From Saccharum officinarum (lineage: Eukaryota > Streptophyta > Magnoliopsida > Poales > Poaceae): a stretch of DNA of 64,000 nt. Location: assembly GCA_020631735.1 (NCBI GenBank), contig CM036158.1:82967914-83031913 (forward strand). The letters are read 5' to 3'. The translations under genes were made by a program, and so were the position numbers. Positions 10,818 through 22,206 of the stretch are shown here, piece after piece. The notes below the pieces were generated by a model. The model was given only the letters and a program-made list of their open reading frames with translations. It did no database searches and was not told where the DNA came from. Numbering within the stretch: the first letter of the stretch is position 1; each line of letters starts with the position of its first letter.

Positions 10818-11917
10818 CTGTAGCACAAGTTTTAAATTACTCGGTGAGACATATTTTAAGTTGATGTCACTTTTATCAAACTGGGATAATCCTTTTATAA
10901 GGGGAGGAATGCAGGTTATGAATAAAATGCTCAGGCAGTATGATGCATGCGCGAGTCTTACGTTCTCACAAACTTAGAAAATAAAGACATCTAACGATGA
11001 ATTCGGTGGCATACAAACGATCTCTCATATACGTAACTAATTCGATCTACACGATAAATACTGTTATGTACCTGCAGAAAATTCATTTCAGCCCATTCCC
11101 CATGAATGCATGAAAGCAGTAAATCTACCTACGCGCTCTACATGAATCCCCAGATGCGTGTACAACGGTAGTAACTACCCACACACATCGTCCTATTGAC
11201 GGCATCGCCTCAACGGACGGAACACCCACACATGCGATACTTTCATAAAAACATGTGTACAACATGTAATTATTCTAGTATCATATAAAACACTCTCCCA
11301 AGATCGGCGGTGTATCCGATCATGCTCTCACAGCTCACACTTACCAAAGCGTAGAGGTAACTGATCCATACATTACCACTCAATTAAGTGGCACTCAAAC
11401 AATAGCACGCCGTATGAGCAACGAAAGAGAAATATGGTGCAAAAACCCCAAGTTAGTACTTAAATAGCCACCTAGAGTCCTTAACTGGGCATACAGGATA
11501 TGACCACTGGCACACATTTAGTTTTAAAATCACACTTTTTAAATAAAATTTGGTTTTAAATACACTTATGAACAGTAATCACGCTAAACCATGCTCCGAT
11601 GCCAGCTATAACAGAACCGCCCAATTATACGAAATTAAGTAGGAAAATCATCCAACGGAAGGACAATTCAACAAACTTAAGCCCGTATAACCCGGTAGTA
11701 CATGAAATCTCGACGGATTTCAAACCATTTCTCATAACAGCCAAGATCGTACTAAGTTTAACGGTTACCATCATAAGTTACATAAAAGTTCGCGGCATAA
11801 AATACATCAGAGTTTAAACATAGTTATTACAAACCAGGTTTGACTAAAAGTAGCGGAAGCGGTAGTTCAAATCACGCACACACACAACATTTTGGAATAA
11901 AGTGCCAGCTTGTGATC
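10818..11917 (-). other. 5' leader of the Tekay element
   Basis: About 1.1 kb separates the 5' LTR from the H3-like ORF. I see no convincing coding sequence. No primer-binding site complementary to initiator Met tRNA is visible next to the LTR: the minus strand reads on as GGAGATGATCACAAGCTGG. The primer is therefore unassigned. The length is consistent with an RNA packaging leader. Confidence 0.5.
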
Positions 11918-14900
11918 ATCTCCAGCAAAAGCATCAGACGAGAAGTAACGAATGACCATTGCCCATGGTCCTATGCTTCGCCCATTGCAGGATAGAGACA
12001 GTTGATACAATAGCCATAGTACATCTGTCCATCTGCAACAAGTGGGAACAAAGCCCTGAGTACGAGAAGGTACTCAGCTAGACTTACCCGTCATAAACCA
12101 GAAATAAGAGACACCAAGGAATCATGATAGGCTTTCTGGTGGGATAGCTGACTCATTTGCAAGAAAAGCATTTTTAACTTAACAATTCCTTTCCAAAAGC
12201 ATGCAGTAATTAATTCTTTATTACCCTGCCAACTATGTTTGCAATGGTGCTAGAGTAACATGTAATTAAGCAAGTAAGGATTACCATTGATCATTAACAG
12301 TAGTTATCATGTCATCTTTCACATAACTATCCAAGTGATTCATCAATATTACTACGATGAAGTAGCTCAAGTCAAGTGTTCACTATCCAGTGAACGATGG
12401 CGATTCGAATCGATTATTAACCAGCTGGTAAGTTATTCCTCACACAAACCTCACTCACCCGCTAAAGTGAGGTGTTGGTCACCGAGTCAACCATTCAGGT
12501 AAAGTCGCGAGCTTGCCAGGAACCACTTGTACCCGGGGGCCGCCCGACTGCTCTTTGGCCTTATCATCGCGCCCCCGTATCCTGCCACTACTGCTCCGGT
12601 ACAGTGCGTTGCGGGCAATTCACTCGGCCCGAATAATCTCCCAGTTTCGCGGTCGGAAGGTACTTTATCCGGCCAGCTAAATGTGAGGCATGCGTTCAAC
12701 ATGACCCGAGGGACAACAACGGACGGTCCTTAACCGACACAGACGGAAAACACTACAGTCTGAAACCCTGCAAGTTTCCGCCCGGTCTCAAATTCATTTC
12801 ACACTTAGTTATACCATGACCTCATAGTCATCCAAATAGATCTAGGTAACCACCTATAGCTCGCAGGTGACAGGAAATCACCCGACTTCTACCGGTCTAA
12901 GCCAGCTAAGCATTGACTCGACTGCGGATACCAGGGTAACAAGGATATGGTATAACAAAGGTAAGCAAGGTATAATGCAGCAACGTTTGCAAACAACTCC
13001 TAAACGTAATGCATCAAATTAAGTAAAGTTAATAATAAATTATTTGCAAACCGGGAGAGAAATGCTCCGGGGCTTGCCTCTCTCGAAGGAGCTCGGACGG
13101 TGATCGGGGCACTCCGGGAGATCTTCACCGACCTCTTCTTCGGCTTCTGCCACCTCCTATTGCTGCACCTCGATCTGCTCCGCTGGCTCCTCGGGTAAGA
13201 CGACTGGGTTCTCGGTTTGCGATCCTGTATGATGCAATGCGCGTAAATGATTATGCAAGTGTGCATCGAAGGAGATGAATGCAATGAATATGTTGAAATG
13301 CAAGGTAGTCAACATCATCCAAGAAACTATACACTACAAGCACATGTCATCTACTGCATTCTCTTCTACTACTATTATGTTAAGTTAACCTATCTTATGA
13401 AATGCTTCAAAGATACACCAAAGCTTTACTAATTTCTTAATCACACTTAAAGCAACACTTGCTTAAACCCTAAGTAATAATAGGTTTGAATAGCAACATA
13501 TATTTCTGATGCTCCTAAAAATCTAAGAAAATTACAGTAGCATAATACTACTCTAAACAGACTACCATAAAAATTTCATGGCATTTGGATAAGTAAACTA
13601 TCCTATACAAAAATGAAAAGCTATAGCATAAAAATGAGCATGAAATTACTTTGTACTATGAAAAGTGTCAAACAACAGAATTAATATTTTTCCTAGGTTC
13701 TTCATAGCATACTATGACTGTACAAAAATTATCACATCCATGTTTTATACAAAGTTTGCTCTCTAGCAAAAATAACAAAAATCAGCCATTAAAGGTACTT
13801 GAACTACTTCTCCAAAGTTTTCCATAGCACATGCATGAAACATATTTTTCCTAGTAAGTACATGATATATGAAGATTAACAAACTTAAAATCATATTTTT
13901 CTGATACATATAGGATTTACTAGCTATTTTACAAGATATCAGCAATATTAAGAATTAATTAAAGCTCTATAGAAAAGTATTCCAAAAATGACATGCAATA
14001 TTTTTAGATTGTAGATCTGGTTCCAATGAATCTAGATAAATTTATTTTACAATTTTTGGAGCTAAAATGACTGCTAAGATATTTTCCAAAGCATTTTCAT
14101 CAAGAATAATAAAAGAAAACATAAAACGGTTTTTATTATTGAAACTGGGCCGGCCCGTGGAATCAAACCGGCCCATGGCCGTTCTTGGCCCGGCTTTGCG
14201 CACGCGGGGAAACGGCCGAGCCGGCCTGCTCGGGGCGCGGCCCACAGGCGCAGCCCAGTCCACCGAAAGGGGAGAACGGAGGGCAGAGCGAGGTCGCCGG
14301 CTTCCGTGGCCTCGACGTCGCGGCGGTGTCCGAGGGCCAACGGCCGGCTCCGGCCAAACCGCGACTAGCTAAGGTGCGCAAAACGCTCGCAAGAGAGTGG
14401 CGAACGCGTGAAGGAGACGCGGGAGGGCAGAGATAGGGCGAGCGAGGCGGTGGCGGAGCACGGGCTCGACGGCACCGTCGCGGTGGCGCGGCGAGGCGAG
14501 GGAAAATTTGAGCCCTACCGGGACAAACGAGGAGAAGGCGACACTCGTTCGGAGGAGGGGAGGATGGGGCGGAGCCTCGTGCACGGGCAATTGGACGGAG
14601 GTGGTCCACCGGTGCCGGAACAGGGCGGTGACGGTGGCGGAGCTCGGTGGCGAGCGGTGTTCCGCTGCGGTTTTCACCGGAGGGAGGAAGAAAAGGAGCA
14701 GGCGAGGCGGAAATGGAAGGGAGACCAGGTGCTCGGTCGTTTTTGAAGTGGAGCGCGGGCGCGGGGTCCACAGCGGCCACGCGGTGGCGTCGCCGGCATG
14801 CGGCCGCCACGCGACGGGCGTTTGCTGCCGGGGCACCAGCGTGCGCGCGCACGGGCGGGAAGAAGGGAGAGTGGGCTGGCTGGGCCGGGCCGCGGCGGAG

Positions 14901-15469
14901 GCGGACGCGGGCGCGCGCGCGGGAGTGGCGCGGGCCGATTCGGCCAGCGGGCCGAATCCGAGGCGGCGGCCTGCTAAACTGGTTTTGATCTTTTTCAAAT
15001 TTTTCATTTCAAATCAAATTCAAACACAGATTTCAAACCTCATTTTGAACAAGAAGAAGACATTTTCTGGAATTGACCCAAAAATAAAAGTTGCTTAGAA
15101 TTTAATTCTCTACAACTTTGATTAAGGGGCCAACTAAAAATTCCCAATAGATTTTGAATTGAAGAATAAAAGCTAAAATAGGGAGTATTTTTGAATATTT
15201 TAATTAATATTTTTGAACAAGTTTTTTGACAAAACTTTGAGTCATCTAGTTGCTTCCAAAAATTGAACTATAGTTCTAAGTGATATAAGATTTGTAGTTG
15301 CAAAATTTTGATGGAATGTGATTAGCACATTAATATATTACATCTCAAATACCACTTTCTAAGCTTTTATTTCACTCAAATTATAATATTAACATGTATG
15401 ATTATGATGATATGAAATGCCATGCATATGATTGCCATGCAAATGCTTGCGTAACACCGGAGTGTTACA
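11918..15469 (-). repeat. 5' LTR of the Tekay element
   Basis: It is nearly identical to 1433-4967 and 17 bp longer because of a short duplication (cggccagcgggccga region) near 14940. It ends tgttaca at 15469, followed by about 30 bp of host sequence and then a solo LTR. As the 5' LTR of a minus-strand element it would drive transcription towards lower coordinates. The GC-rich block at about 14150-14990 is the likely core promoter region. Confidence 0.9.
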
Positions 15470-15504
15470 ATATTCTTCCATCCAGACTTATATATATAGT
15501 ATAG

Positions 15505-15853
15505 TGTAACATTCAATCCCGGCATACACGGCCCAGGGCTACTCTACCGAGGAGTGGTCCCACCTGCGTAGCAACCCGCTTGAACTTTCGTCCTTGCTTC
15601 GCTCAAAACGATTAACCAAAGGTTACTACGCGTCCCTGGCCCTAGTATTTAAGTCAGCTAAACTCACTCAGGATTCACGGTTTGGTACTAAATTCTGGCG
15701 GCGCAGTATTTCTTGATGCTACAGTAACCAGTGAACAGTACATGAGTTACGATATACCGAATTCAGCATCGAACTTCAGTATTGACAACTACAGTACCCC
15801 CGAAGTCCGGATGTACAGTAACTCCCGTCTACCGTATCCACCCATTCCCTCGA
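15505..15853. mobile_element. Solo LTR, left part (split by the Sirevirus)
   Basis: The sequence opens TGTAACA at 15505. Its other end, TGTTACA, is at 26472-26478, beyond the inserted Sirevirus. Perfect 5-bp target duplications TATAG flank the pair (15500-15504 and 26479-26483). Removing the Sirevirus and one CTCGA copy leaves about 412 bp with no coding sequence, so this is a solo LTR of gypsy-like type (TGTAACA...TGTTACA). The single ORF across it (15682-15873) runs into the Sirevirus and is spurious. Confidence 0.8.
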
Positions 15854-17835
15854 TGAAAGGTCTTGATGGCTAGAGGGGGGGTGAATAGCCTTTTAAAACT
15901 TTCTACAAAGACAAGCTAAACAAGTTTATCAATATAACAAATAGCGATATGCGAGTTTTGCTTAGCCTACGGGGTGTTTGCAAGACACCTAACCAATTCA
16001 CAATTCTAATATATTTGCACTCAACCGCACAAGTCAAACCGCACAATTTAACTACAACTAAAGCTAGCTAGCTACACAAGCTAAGAGTTACACTAACAAG
16101 CTAGCAAGGTAACTAAGAAATTAATACAAGAGAGAGTTAGGAGGATATCACCGAGGGGCGAAGTATTGAGCCAACCAATCAATATGATCAAGAGATGAAT
16201 ACCACAATATACAACCACCGGGATCGATCAAACACAATAAGAATGATGACACGAAGATTTATCCCGAGGTTCACGTGCTTGCCGGCACGCTAGTCCCCGT
16301 TGTGTCCTTCTTCACCACGTGGTTCGGTGGCTAATCGGTCTCACACCGAGCCTCTCAAAAGGCGCCACAAGAAGCTACCAAATGGCAAAAGGTTGCAATG
16401 ACACGAGCAATTCACTAACGTTGCCTTTGGCGCTTCGCCGAGGTAGGCACAAACCCCTCACAATCACCGGAGGTGGCCAAGAACAATCACCAACTCTTAC
16501 CAACGCCTCCAAGCTGCTCCAAGCCGTCTAGGTGGCGGTAACCACCAAGAGAAATAAGAATCCCGCAGCAAATCAACCACCAAGTGCCAACTAGATGCAA
16601 TCTCACAATGCAAATGCACTTGAATCACTCAATCTCACTTCGAATATGCAAGGAAGCAAGAGAGATGAGTGGGAGGGGAATTGCTTAGCTCAAAGTGCTC
16701 ACAAGTATGTCAAATGTTCGAGAGAGAGCCTTGAACCGGCCTACAAGTATTTATAGACGTACCCCTTCAAATAGAGTCGTTAGAAACTTAAACAGCCAAA
16801 ATCGTGCTGATCGGACACGCTGGTCTAACTGACCGGACGCGCCGGTCGCCCAACGGCTAACTCGTGAAGCACTGACCGGACACGCTGGTCCAAACGACCG
16901 GACGCGCCGGTCGCGCAACGGCTAACTGCGAAGCAACGACCGGACGCGCTCATCGCGCAGACCGGACGCGCTGGAAACGACCGGACGCGCTGGTCCCGAG
17001 AATGACCGGACGCGCTGGTCGCATGAGCAGCGCTCAACGAAACAACGACCGGACGCGCTGAAGAAACATGACCGGACGCGACAGTGCCAGCGTCCGGTTA
17101 CAGTCCAGTAAGCTCCCTGAACGACCGGACGTGTCCGATCATCAGTGACCGGACGCGCCTCGCGTCCGATCATCGAACTGAAAAACGCGCAGACACTGAA
17201 CACTGACCGGACGCATCCGGTCATGCAAGGACTGCGTCCGGTTCAGCGTCCGGTCACCTCTATGACCTCCGTTCGCCTCCGTTTCTTTTCCGGACTTCCG
17301 GCGTAGTGGAAAATAGTCGTTTCAACTTCTCGAAAACGCCTGAATCCCGCCTCGCAAGCTCGGCGGGAGGGAGAGAGGATCCCAAACCCTCTCTATCGCT
17401 CAAACTCCACCGCCTTCGCAAACGTGCTAACACCACCAAGTGATCTCGTCAAGTGTGAGTGTGTTAGCATTTTCACAATTATTTTTCGAGGCGATATTAG
17501 TTCTATCCAAATGCATATGATCATGAAATGCACACCTAGAGGCACTTAGGAGTTCAATAGTCGCGTCATTCCCCTCTTCATAGTACGGCTATCTATCCTA
17601 TAATGTAACCACACCCACTAGGTGTCTTGGTTACTAAAACACAACCCTTAAGCATATACCTTTGCCTTGATCACATAGGGTTGCGTCCAAATCCAAGTGT
17701 GGCCATCATGATCACCATGTCCATCTTGCCACCAACATTGGAATGTACTAATCCTCATATGCTACATACAACTTAGGCATAGGATTAGTACTTAGATATT
17801 GTCACTAATTACCAACACCAAACATAGGACTTTCA
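15854..17835 (-). repeat. 3' LTR of the Sirevirus
   Basis: On the minus strand it runs from TGAAAGTCCTATG to ...AAGACCTTTCA, with clean TG...CA ends. It is almost identical to 24427-26410, with scattered substitutions. A block of degenerate GACCGGACGCG motifs occupies about 16806-17255. A solo relative is at 28772-30357 and a truncated one at 1-1432. Confidence 0.93.
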
Positions 17836-17847
17836 ATCTCCCCCTTA
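17836..17847 (-). promoter_or_regulatory. Polypurine tract of the Sirevirus
   Basis: The minus strand reads TAAGGGGGAGAT immediately before the 3' LTR start TGAAAG, the expected position for priming plus-strand synthesis. Confidence 0.9.
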
Positions 17848-18963
17848 TTGGTAATTGGTGACAACCCTTTCACAAAGATGTTATGATAAAATTTTGATTG
17901 AACCCATGTCACATTGTCCAAGTATATTACCATGTGTAAGAATTATGGACATGTGATCATGAATTCACATTGATAGCAATGGCTCCCCCTACATGTATGC
18001 TATATGTTTGGATTTTGGAAGCATACATGTTAGATAGGAAAGATTAGGAGCATTGACTACCAATAGGTGCTAAGTGTTTAAGATTATAGACCTTTGAAGC
18101 GTGATACCATCGGAGTAGCGATAAACACCATCTTAGCACCTTGTGTAGTTAGATTCCACTTGGAAAAACACAAACATAACTAGAAACCTCGTGAGATCAA
18201 CATTATAAGCAAGGCTCTAGTACCACTTTGAAAAACATGAAGCAAGAAAAAACTAACTACTTCCTATTCATGCTAGTACCTCAATGCATCATTCAAATTA
18301 TACTAGCAAGTCACCACACAAGCAATGTATCGGAGAAAACGAAATGCATAACTATGCATCATACATATGAAGTGCACATAGAAATGCAACATTCATGTTT
18401 AAGAGCTTGCTCCCCCTACTTGTGTGCTCAAAATTTTAGTTGATCCCCTTCTTTTATCAATTCTCCCCTTTGTGCTTCTTCCTCTTTGAGTTCTATCTTT
18501 GTGAACAATAATTTCTCCCCCTTTGGCACCAATTGACCACAAGGAGTAAACTTTAGATAGATTATCATATTGAAATATGGGGTGAGGATCAAGTTTATGA
18601 TTCAACCTAGATTGTTTGCATAAATAAAATACTTCGGTTTGATCCAAGGGCAAGCTTCTTCACACCTCCCTAGAAGGGTTATCATGCACCATGTTGAAGC
18701 AAATATTTAGACAAGTTTTCTAGATTAAACACTTAGGATCACAAGCTACTTAAACAAGTTATATGCTACCACTAGATCATACAAGTCATGGAAACAATAG
18801 TGGTACCATATAAACTTCAAATTCATTTGATTTGCATGAATGAGCCTAGAACATGTAAATTATGACTAGATGCACTAAGCATGTCCTTAGTATAGAATGT
18901 ATGACATGTCAACCAATTGTACCTTGGGGCTCGAAGGAGAGGCATATCATATCATAGGGTGCA
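17848..18963 (-). other. Noncoding region with repeated polypurine-like tracts
   Basis: This 1.1-kb stretch separates the end of pol from the polypurine tract and has no convincing ORF. On the minus strand, purine-rich runs resembling the tract recur near 17982-17990, 18410-18420, 18461-18470 and 18511-18523, each with a GGGGA or GGGGGA core. Sireviruses are known for multiple tract-like motifs in this region, so the pattern supports the assignment. Confidence 0.7.
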
Positions 18964-20130
18964 TCAACTCATGTTGGAGAAGTCAAGTATGTTCAACTCA
19001 TTCTTTAGCTTGTGAAATCTCTTCTCATCAAGTGGCTTGGTGAATAGATCGGCTAATTGATCTTCGGTGCCCACACTCTCAATAGCAATGTCACCCTTTT
19101 GTTGATGATCTCTAATAAAGTGATGACGAACATCAATATGCTTTGTTCTTTGATGTTGAACCGGATTGTTGGTTAGCTTCACGGCACTTTCATTGTCACA
19201 TAGCAATGGCACATTCTTGAAATTGATTCCAAAATCCTTCAATGTTGCCTTCATCCATAAGATTTGTGCACAACAACTACCCGCGGCGATGTATTCGGCC
19301 TCGGCGGTAGATAGTGCAATACTATTTTGCTTCTTAGATGACCATGAGATAAGTGATCTTCCCAACAATTGACAAGTCCCTGAGGTGCTCTTTCTCTCAA
19401 CTTTGTCACCGACATAGTCGGAATCTGAATAACCAACTAACTCAAAGCTTGCACCTTTGGGATACCACAATCCAACATCTTGTGTATGCTTTAAGTACCT
19501 CAATATTCTCTTTGTTGCCTTCAAATGACTTTCTCTTGGTGAGGCTTGAAATCTTGCACACATACATACACTAAATATCACATCGGGCCTTGATGCTGTC
19601 ACATAGAGTAGGTTACCAATCATTGATCTATATAGCTTTTGATCCACCATGTTGCCATTCTTGTCACTATCCAAACTTCCACTAGTGCCTATTGGAGTAG
19701 TGATGCCTTTTGCATCTTCCATGGCAAACTTCTTGAGCATATCTTTGATGTACTTAGTTTGGCTCACAAATGTACCTTCTTTCATTTGTTTGATTTGAAG
19801 TCCAAGAAAGAAACTAAGTTCACCAATCATTGACATTTCAAATTCTTTTGCCATCATTTTCCCAAACTCATCACAATAATCTTGATTGGTTGAACCGAAT
19901 ATGATATCATCAACATATATTTGCAATACAAATAAGTCTTTCCCAATCTTCTTGGTGAATAGTGTTGTAACAACTTTGCCTATGATAAATCCTTTGGATA
20001 GCAAGAAATCTCTTAATCTTTCATACCATGCTCTAGGTGCTTGCTTCAATCCATATAAAGCCTTCCTTAACTTGTATACATGATTGGATTTCTTGTCATC
20101 TTCAAAACTGGGAGGTTGCTCCACATACAC
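18964..20130 (-). pseudogene. Copia reverse transcriptase (C-terminal part) and RNase H
   Basis: The ORF holds the second half of the RT (KLRKALYGLKQAPRAWYERL) with the catalytic YVDDIIFGS motif. The RNase H domain follows (YSDSDYVGDKVERKSTSG, then ALSTAEAEYIAAGSCCAQ and LCDNESAVKL with acidic residues, ending in ADLFTKPL). The frame continues upstream through a stop at 20137. No envelope-like ORF follows before the 3' LTR. Confidence 0.95.
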
Positions 20131-20136
20131 CTCCTC

Positions 20137-21423
20137 TTAAAAGTACCCATTGAGAAATGCACTCTTCACATCCATTTGATATAGCTTGATATTGTGAGCA
20201 CAAGCATAGGCAAGTAAGATCCTAATTGCTTCCAATCTTGCGACTGGGGCATAAGTTTCACCAAAGTCAAGACCCTCTATTTGTGTATAACCTTGAGCCA
20301 CTAGTCTTGCTTTGTTCCTTACTACTATCCCATCTTGATCTTGCTTGTTGTAAAAGACCCATCTTGTTCCAATGACATTGTGATCCTTAGGCCTTTCAAC
20401 TAGTTCCCATACTCCATTTCTCTTGAAGTTGTTGAGCTCTTCATACATTGCATTTACCCAATCCAGATCTCTCAATGCTTTATCAATGTCCTTGGGTTCT
20501 TCCATTGACACAAAAGAAGAGTGAGCACAAAATGATGCCAATCTTGATCTAGTTTGAACTCCCCTTTGTATGTCACCAATGATGGAATCCAATGGATGGT
20601 CTCTTACAATGTTAGTTGGTTGAAGTACTTGGACTTGATTGCTTGGATGTTGATGTTGATCATGAGTTGAAGATGATGAACTAGCCACTTGTTGATCTTG
20701 TTGCACTTGAGATGATGTACTAGCTTGATTTTGCATTAGAGAACCACTAGCTTGTGTAATTGGACTTTGGAGCACTTGATCTTTGTCATCATCCACATCA
20801 ATTACTTGCTTTGGTCTAATATCACCAATATCCATCTCTTTCATAGCATTACTCAATTGAGTTTCTCTCACATCATCCAAGTTATCTTCTTCATCTTGAG
20901 AGCCATTTGTTTCATCAAACTCAACATCATGTACTTCTTCAAGTAAACCACTAGCCAAATTCCAAACTCTATAAGCTTTGCTAGTAGTTGAGTAACCAAG
21001 TAGGAAGCCTTCATCACATTTCTTCTCAAACTTGCTCAATCTAGTACCCTTCTTCAAGATGTAGCATTTACAACCAAATACTCGAAAGTATGCAATGTTA
21101 GGCTTTCTTCCATTTAAGATCTCATGTGGTGTCTTCTCTAGAAACTTGTGGCAATAGAGGCAGTTGCTATAGAAGCAAGCTGTGTTGATTGCTTCGGCCC
21201 AAAATGAATGACTCACATTATACTCATTCAACATTGATCTTGCCATATCAATTAAGGTTCTATTCTTCCTCTCAACTAGGCCATTTGATTGAGGTGTATA
21301 CTTGGCCAAGAATTGATGTTTGATTCCAAGCTCTTCACATAGCTCATCAACTCTTGTGTTTCTAAACTCACTTCCATTGTCACTTCTCACTTTCTTGATT
21401 GTGGTTTCAAACTCATTTTGCAC
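20137..21423 (-). pseudogene. Copia integrase core and start of reverse transcriptase
   Basis: The first 90 codons carry the later part of the integrase core ([13 protein letters not shown] with catalytic Asp, [12 protein letters not shown] with Glu). A copia-specific integrase tail ([14 protein letters not shown]) and a Ser/Gln-rich linker follow. RT begins near residue 310 ([24 protein letters not shown]) with the first catalytic region [12 protein letters not shown]. It is bounded by stops at 21484 (upstream piece) and 20137, in one frame with its neighbours. Confidence 0.95.
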
Positions 21424-21483
21424 TCTCTTGATGAACTTCTTGAATATGTCAAATATATCACTTTTGTCCCCAAGAAAGAATAC

Positions 21484-21948
21484 TCATGTGTATCTAGTGA
21501 AATCATCCACAATCACAAAGCCATACTTGTTGCCACCAATGCTTGTGTATGTAGTTGGCCCAAATAGATCCATGTGCAACAACTCAAATGCCTTGGAAGT
21601 ACTCATAATGCTTTTCAATGGATGAGTGTTGCCCACTTGCTTTCTGGCTTGACATGCACTACATAGCTTATCTTTCTCAAATGTGACATCCTTCAAGCCT
21701 CTAACTAAGTCATGCTTCACTAACTTGTTCAATTGCTTCATGCCAACATGACCAAGTCTTCTATGCCATAACCAACCCATACTTGATTTGGTGAGCAAGC
21801 ATGTTGAAAGTTGAGTGTCACTAGCATTGAAATCAACCAAGTATAGATTCTCATATCTAAAGCCTTTGAAGATCAAGTTAGAGCCATCAACACTAACTAT
21901 CTCCATATCATCAACACCAAATATGCACTTGAAACCGAGATCACACAA
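21484..21948 (-). pseudogene. Copia pre-integrase zinc-binding domain and start of integrase core
   Basis: The ORF contains the HHCC domain (HRRLGHVG ... CSACQARKQ) and then LLHMDLFGPT with the first catalytic Asp of the integrase core. It ends at TGA (21484-21486), and the next ORF continues the same frame. The stop is a single-base change inside a conserved block. Confidence 0.93.
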
Positions 21949-22164
21949 TTAAGCAACCGAGAGAAGATTGAAGTTCAACTCTTCAACTAAGAGCACATTG
22001 GAAATGATATGATCATTAGAGATTGCAATCCTTCCAAGAGCCTTCACATCACCCTTGCTATTGTCACCAAATGTGATGCTATCAATGCCACTATCATTTG
22101 ATTTGAGAGAGTTGAACATTCTTGAATCACCGGTCATATGTTGAGAGCACCCACTATCAAGCAC
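21949..22164 (-). pseudogene. Copia aspartic protease fragment
   Basis: The peptide begins MLDSGCSQHMTGD, the active-site region of copia proteases (DSG), and runs to NLLSVA followed by a TAA at 21949. It is in frame with gag upstream and with the pre-integrase domain downstream. The Met is internal to the real polyprotein. About 40 bp with two stops separate it from the gag ORF end at 22207. Confidence 0.9.
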
Positions 22165-22206
22165 CCAATGCCTTCCTCCGACCTTGTAATTTACCTACAA
22201 AACAAT

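Larger units (their letters stand above)
1433..15469 (-). mobile_element. Ty3/gypsy chromovirus, Tekay type, full-length but defective
   Basis: Two 3.5-kb direct repeats flank an internal region read on the minus strand. In order from the 5' LTR it holds: a leader, an extra ORF with a histone-H3-like N terminus, gag, protease, reverse transcriptase, RNase H, integrase and a chromodomain. Domain order and the C-terminal chromodomain place it among chromoviruses, and the very long LTRs fit the Tekay/Del group. The pol frame is single but interrupted by stops at 7876, 7456, 6151 and 5221. The gag-pol transition is frameshifted. The LTRs differ by scattered substitutions and a 17-bp duplication, so the insertion is fairly young. 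No target-site duplication is visible: the left flank ends in gagggg and the right begins aatat. Confidence 0.92.

Noticed and set aside
10818..10826. Earlier start giving Leu-Gln before MARTKK
   Set aside because: The codon there is GTG, not ATG; the first ATG in frame is 10815-10817, which also sets the H3-like tail.
10309..10864. Plus-strand ORFs overlapping the H3-like gene
   Set aside because: They are shadows of the minus-strand frame.
16825..17224. ORFs with repeated ASGRxx/RPV motifs in the Sirevirus LTR
   Set aside because: They are translations of the CpG-rich LTR array.
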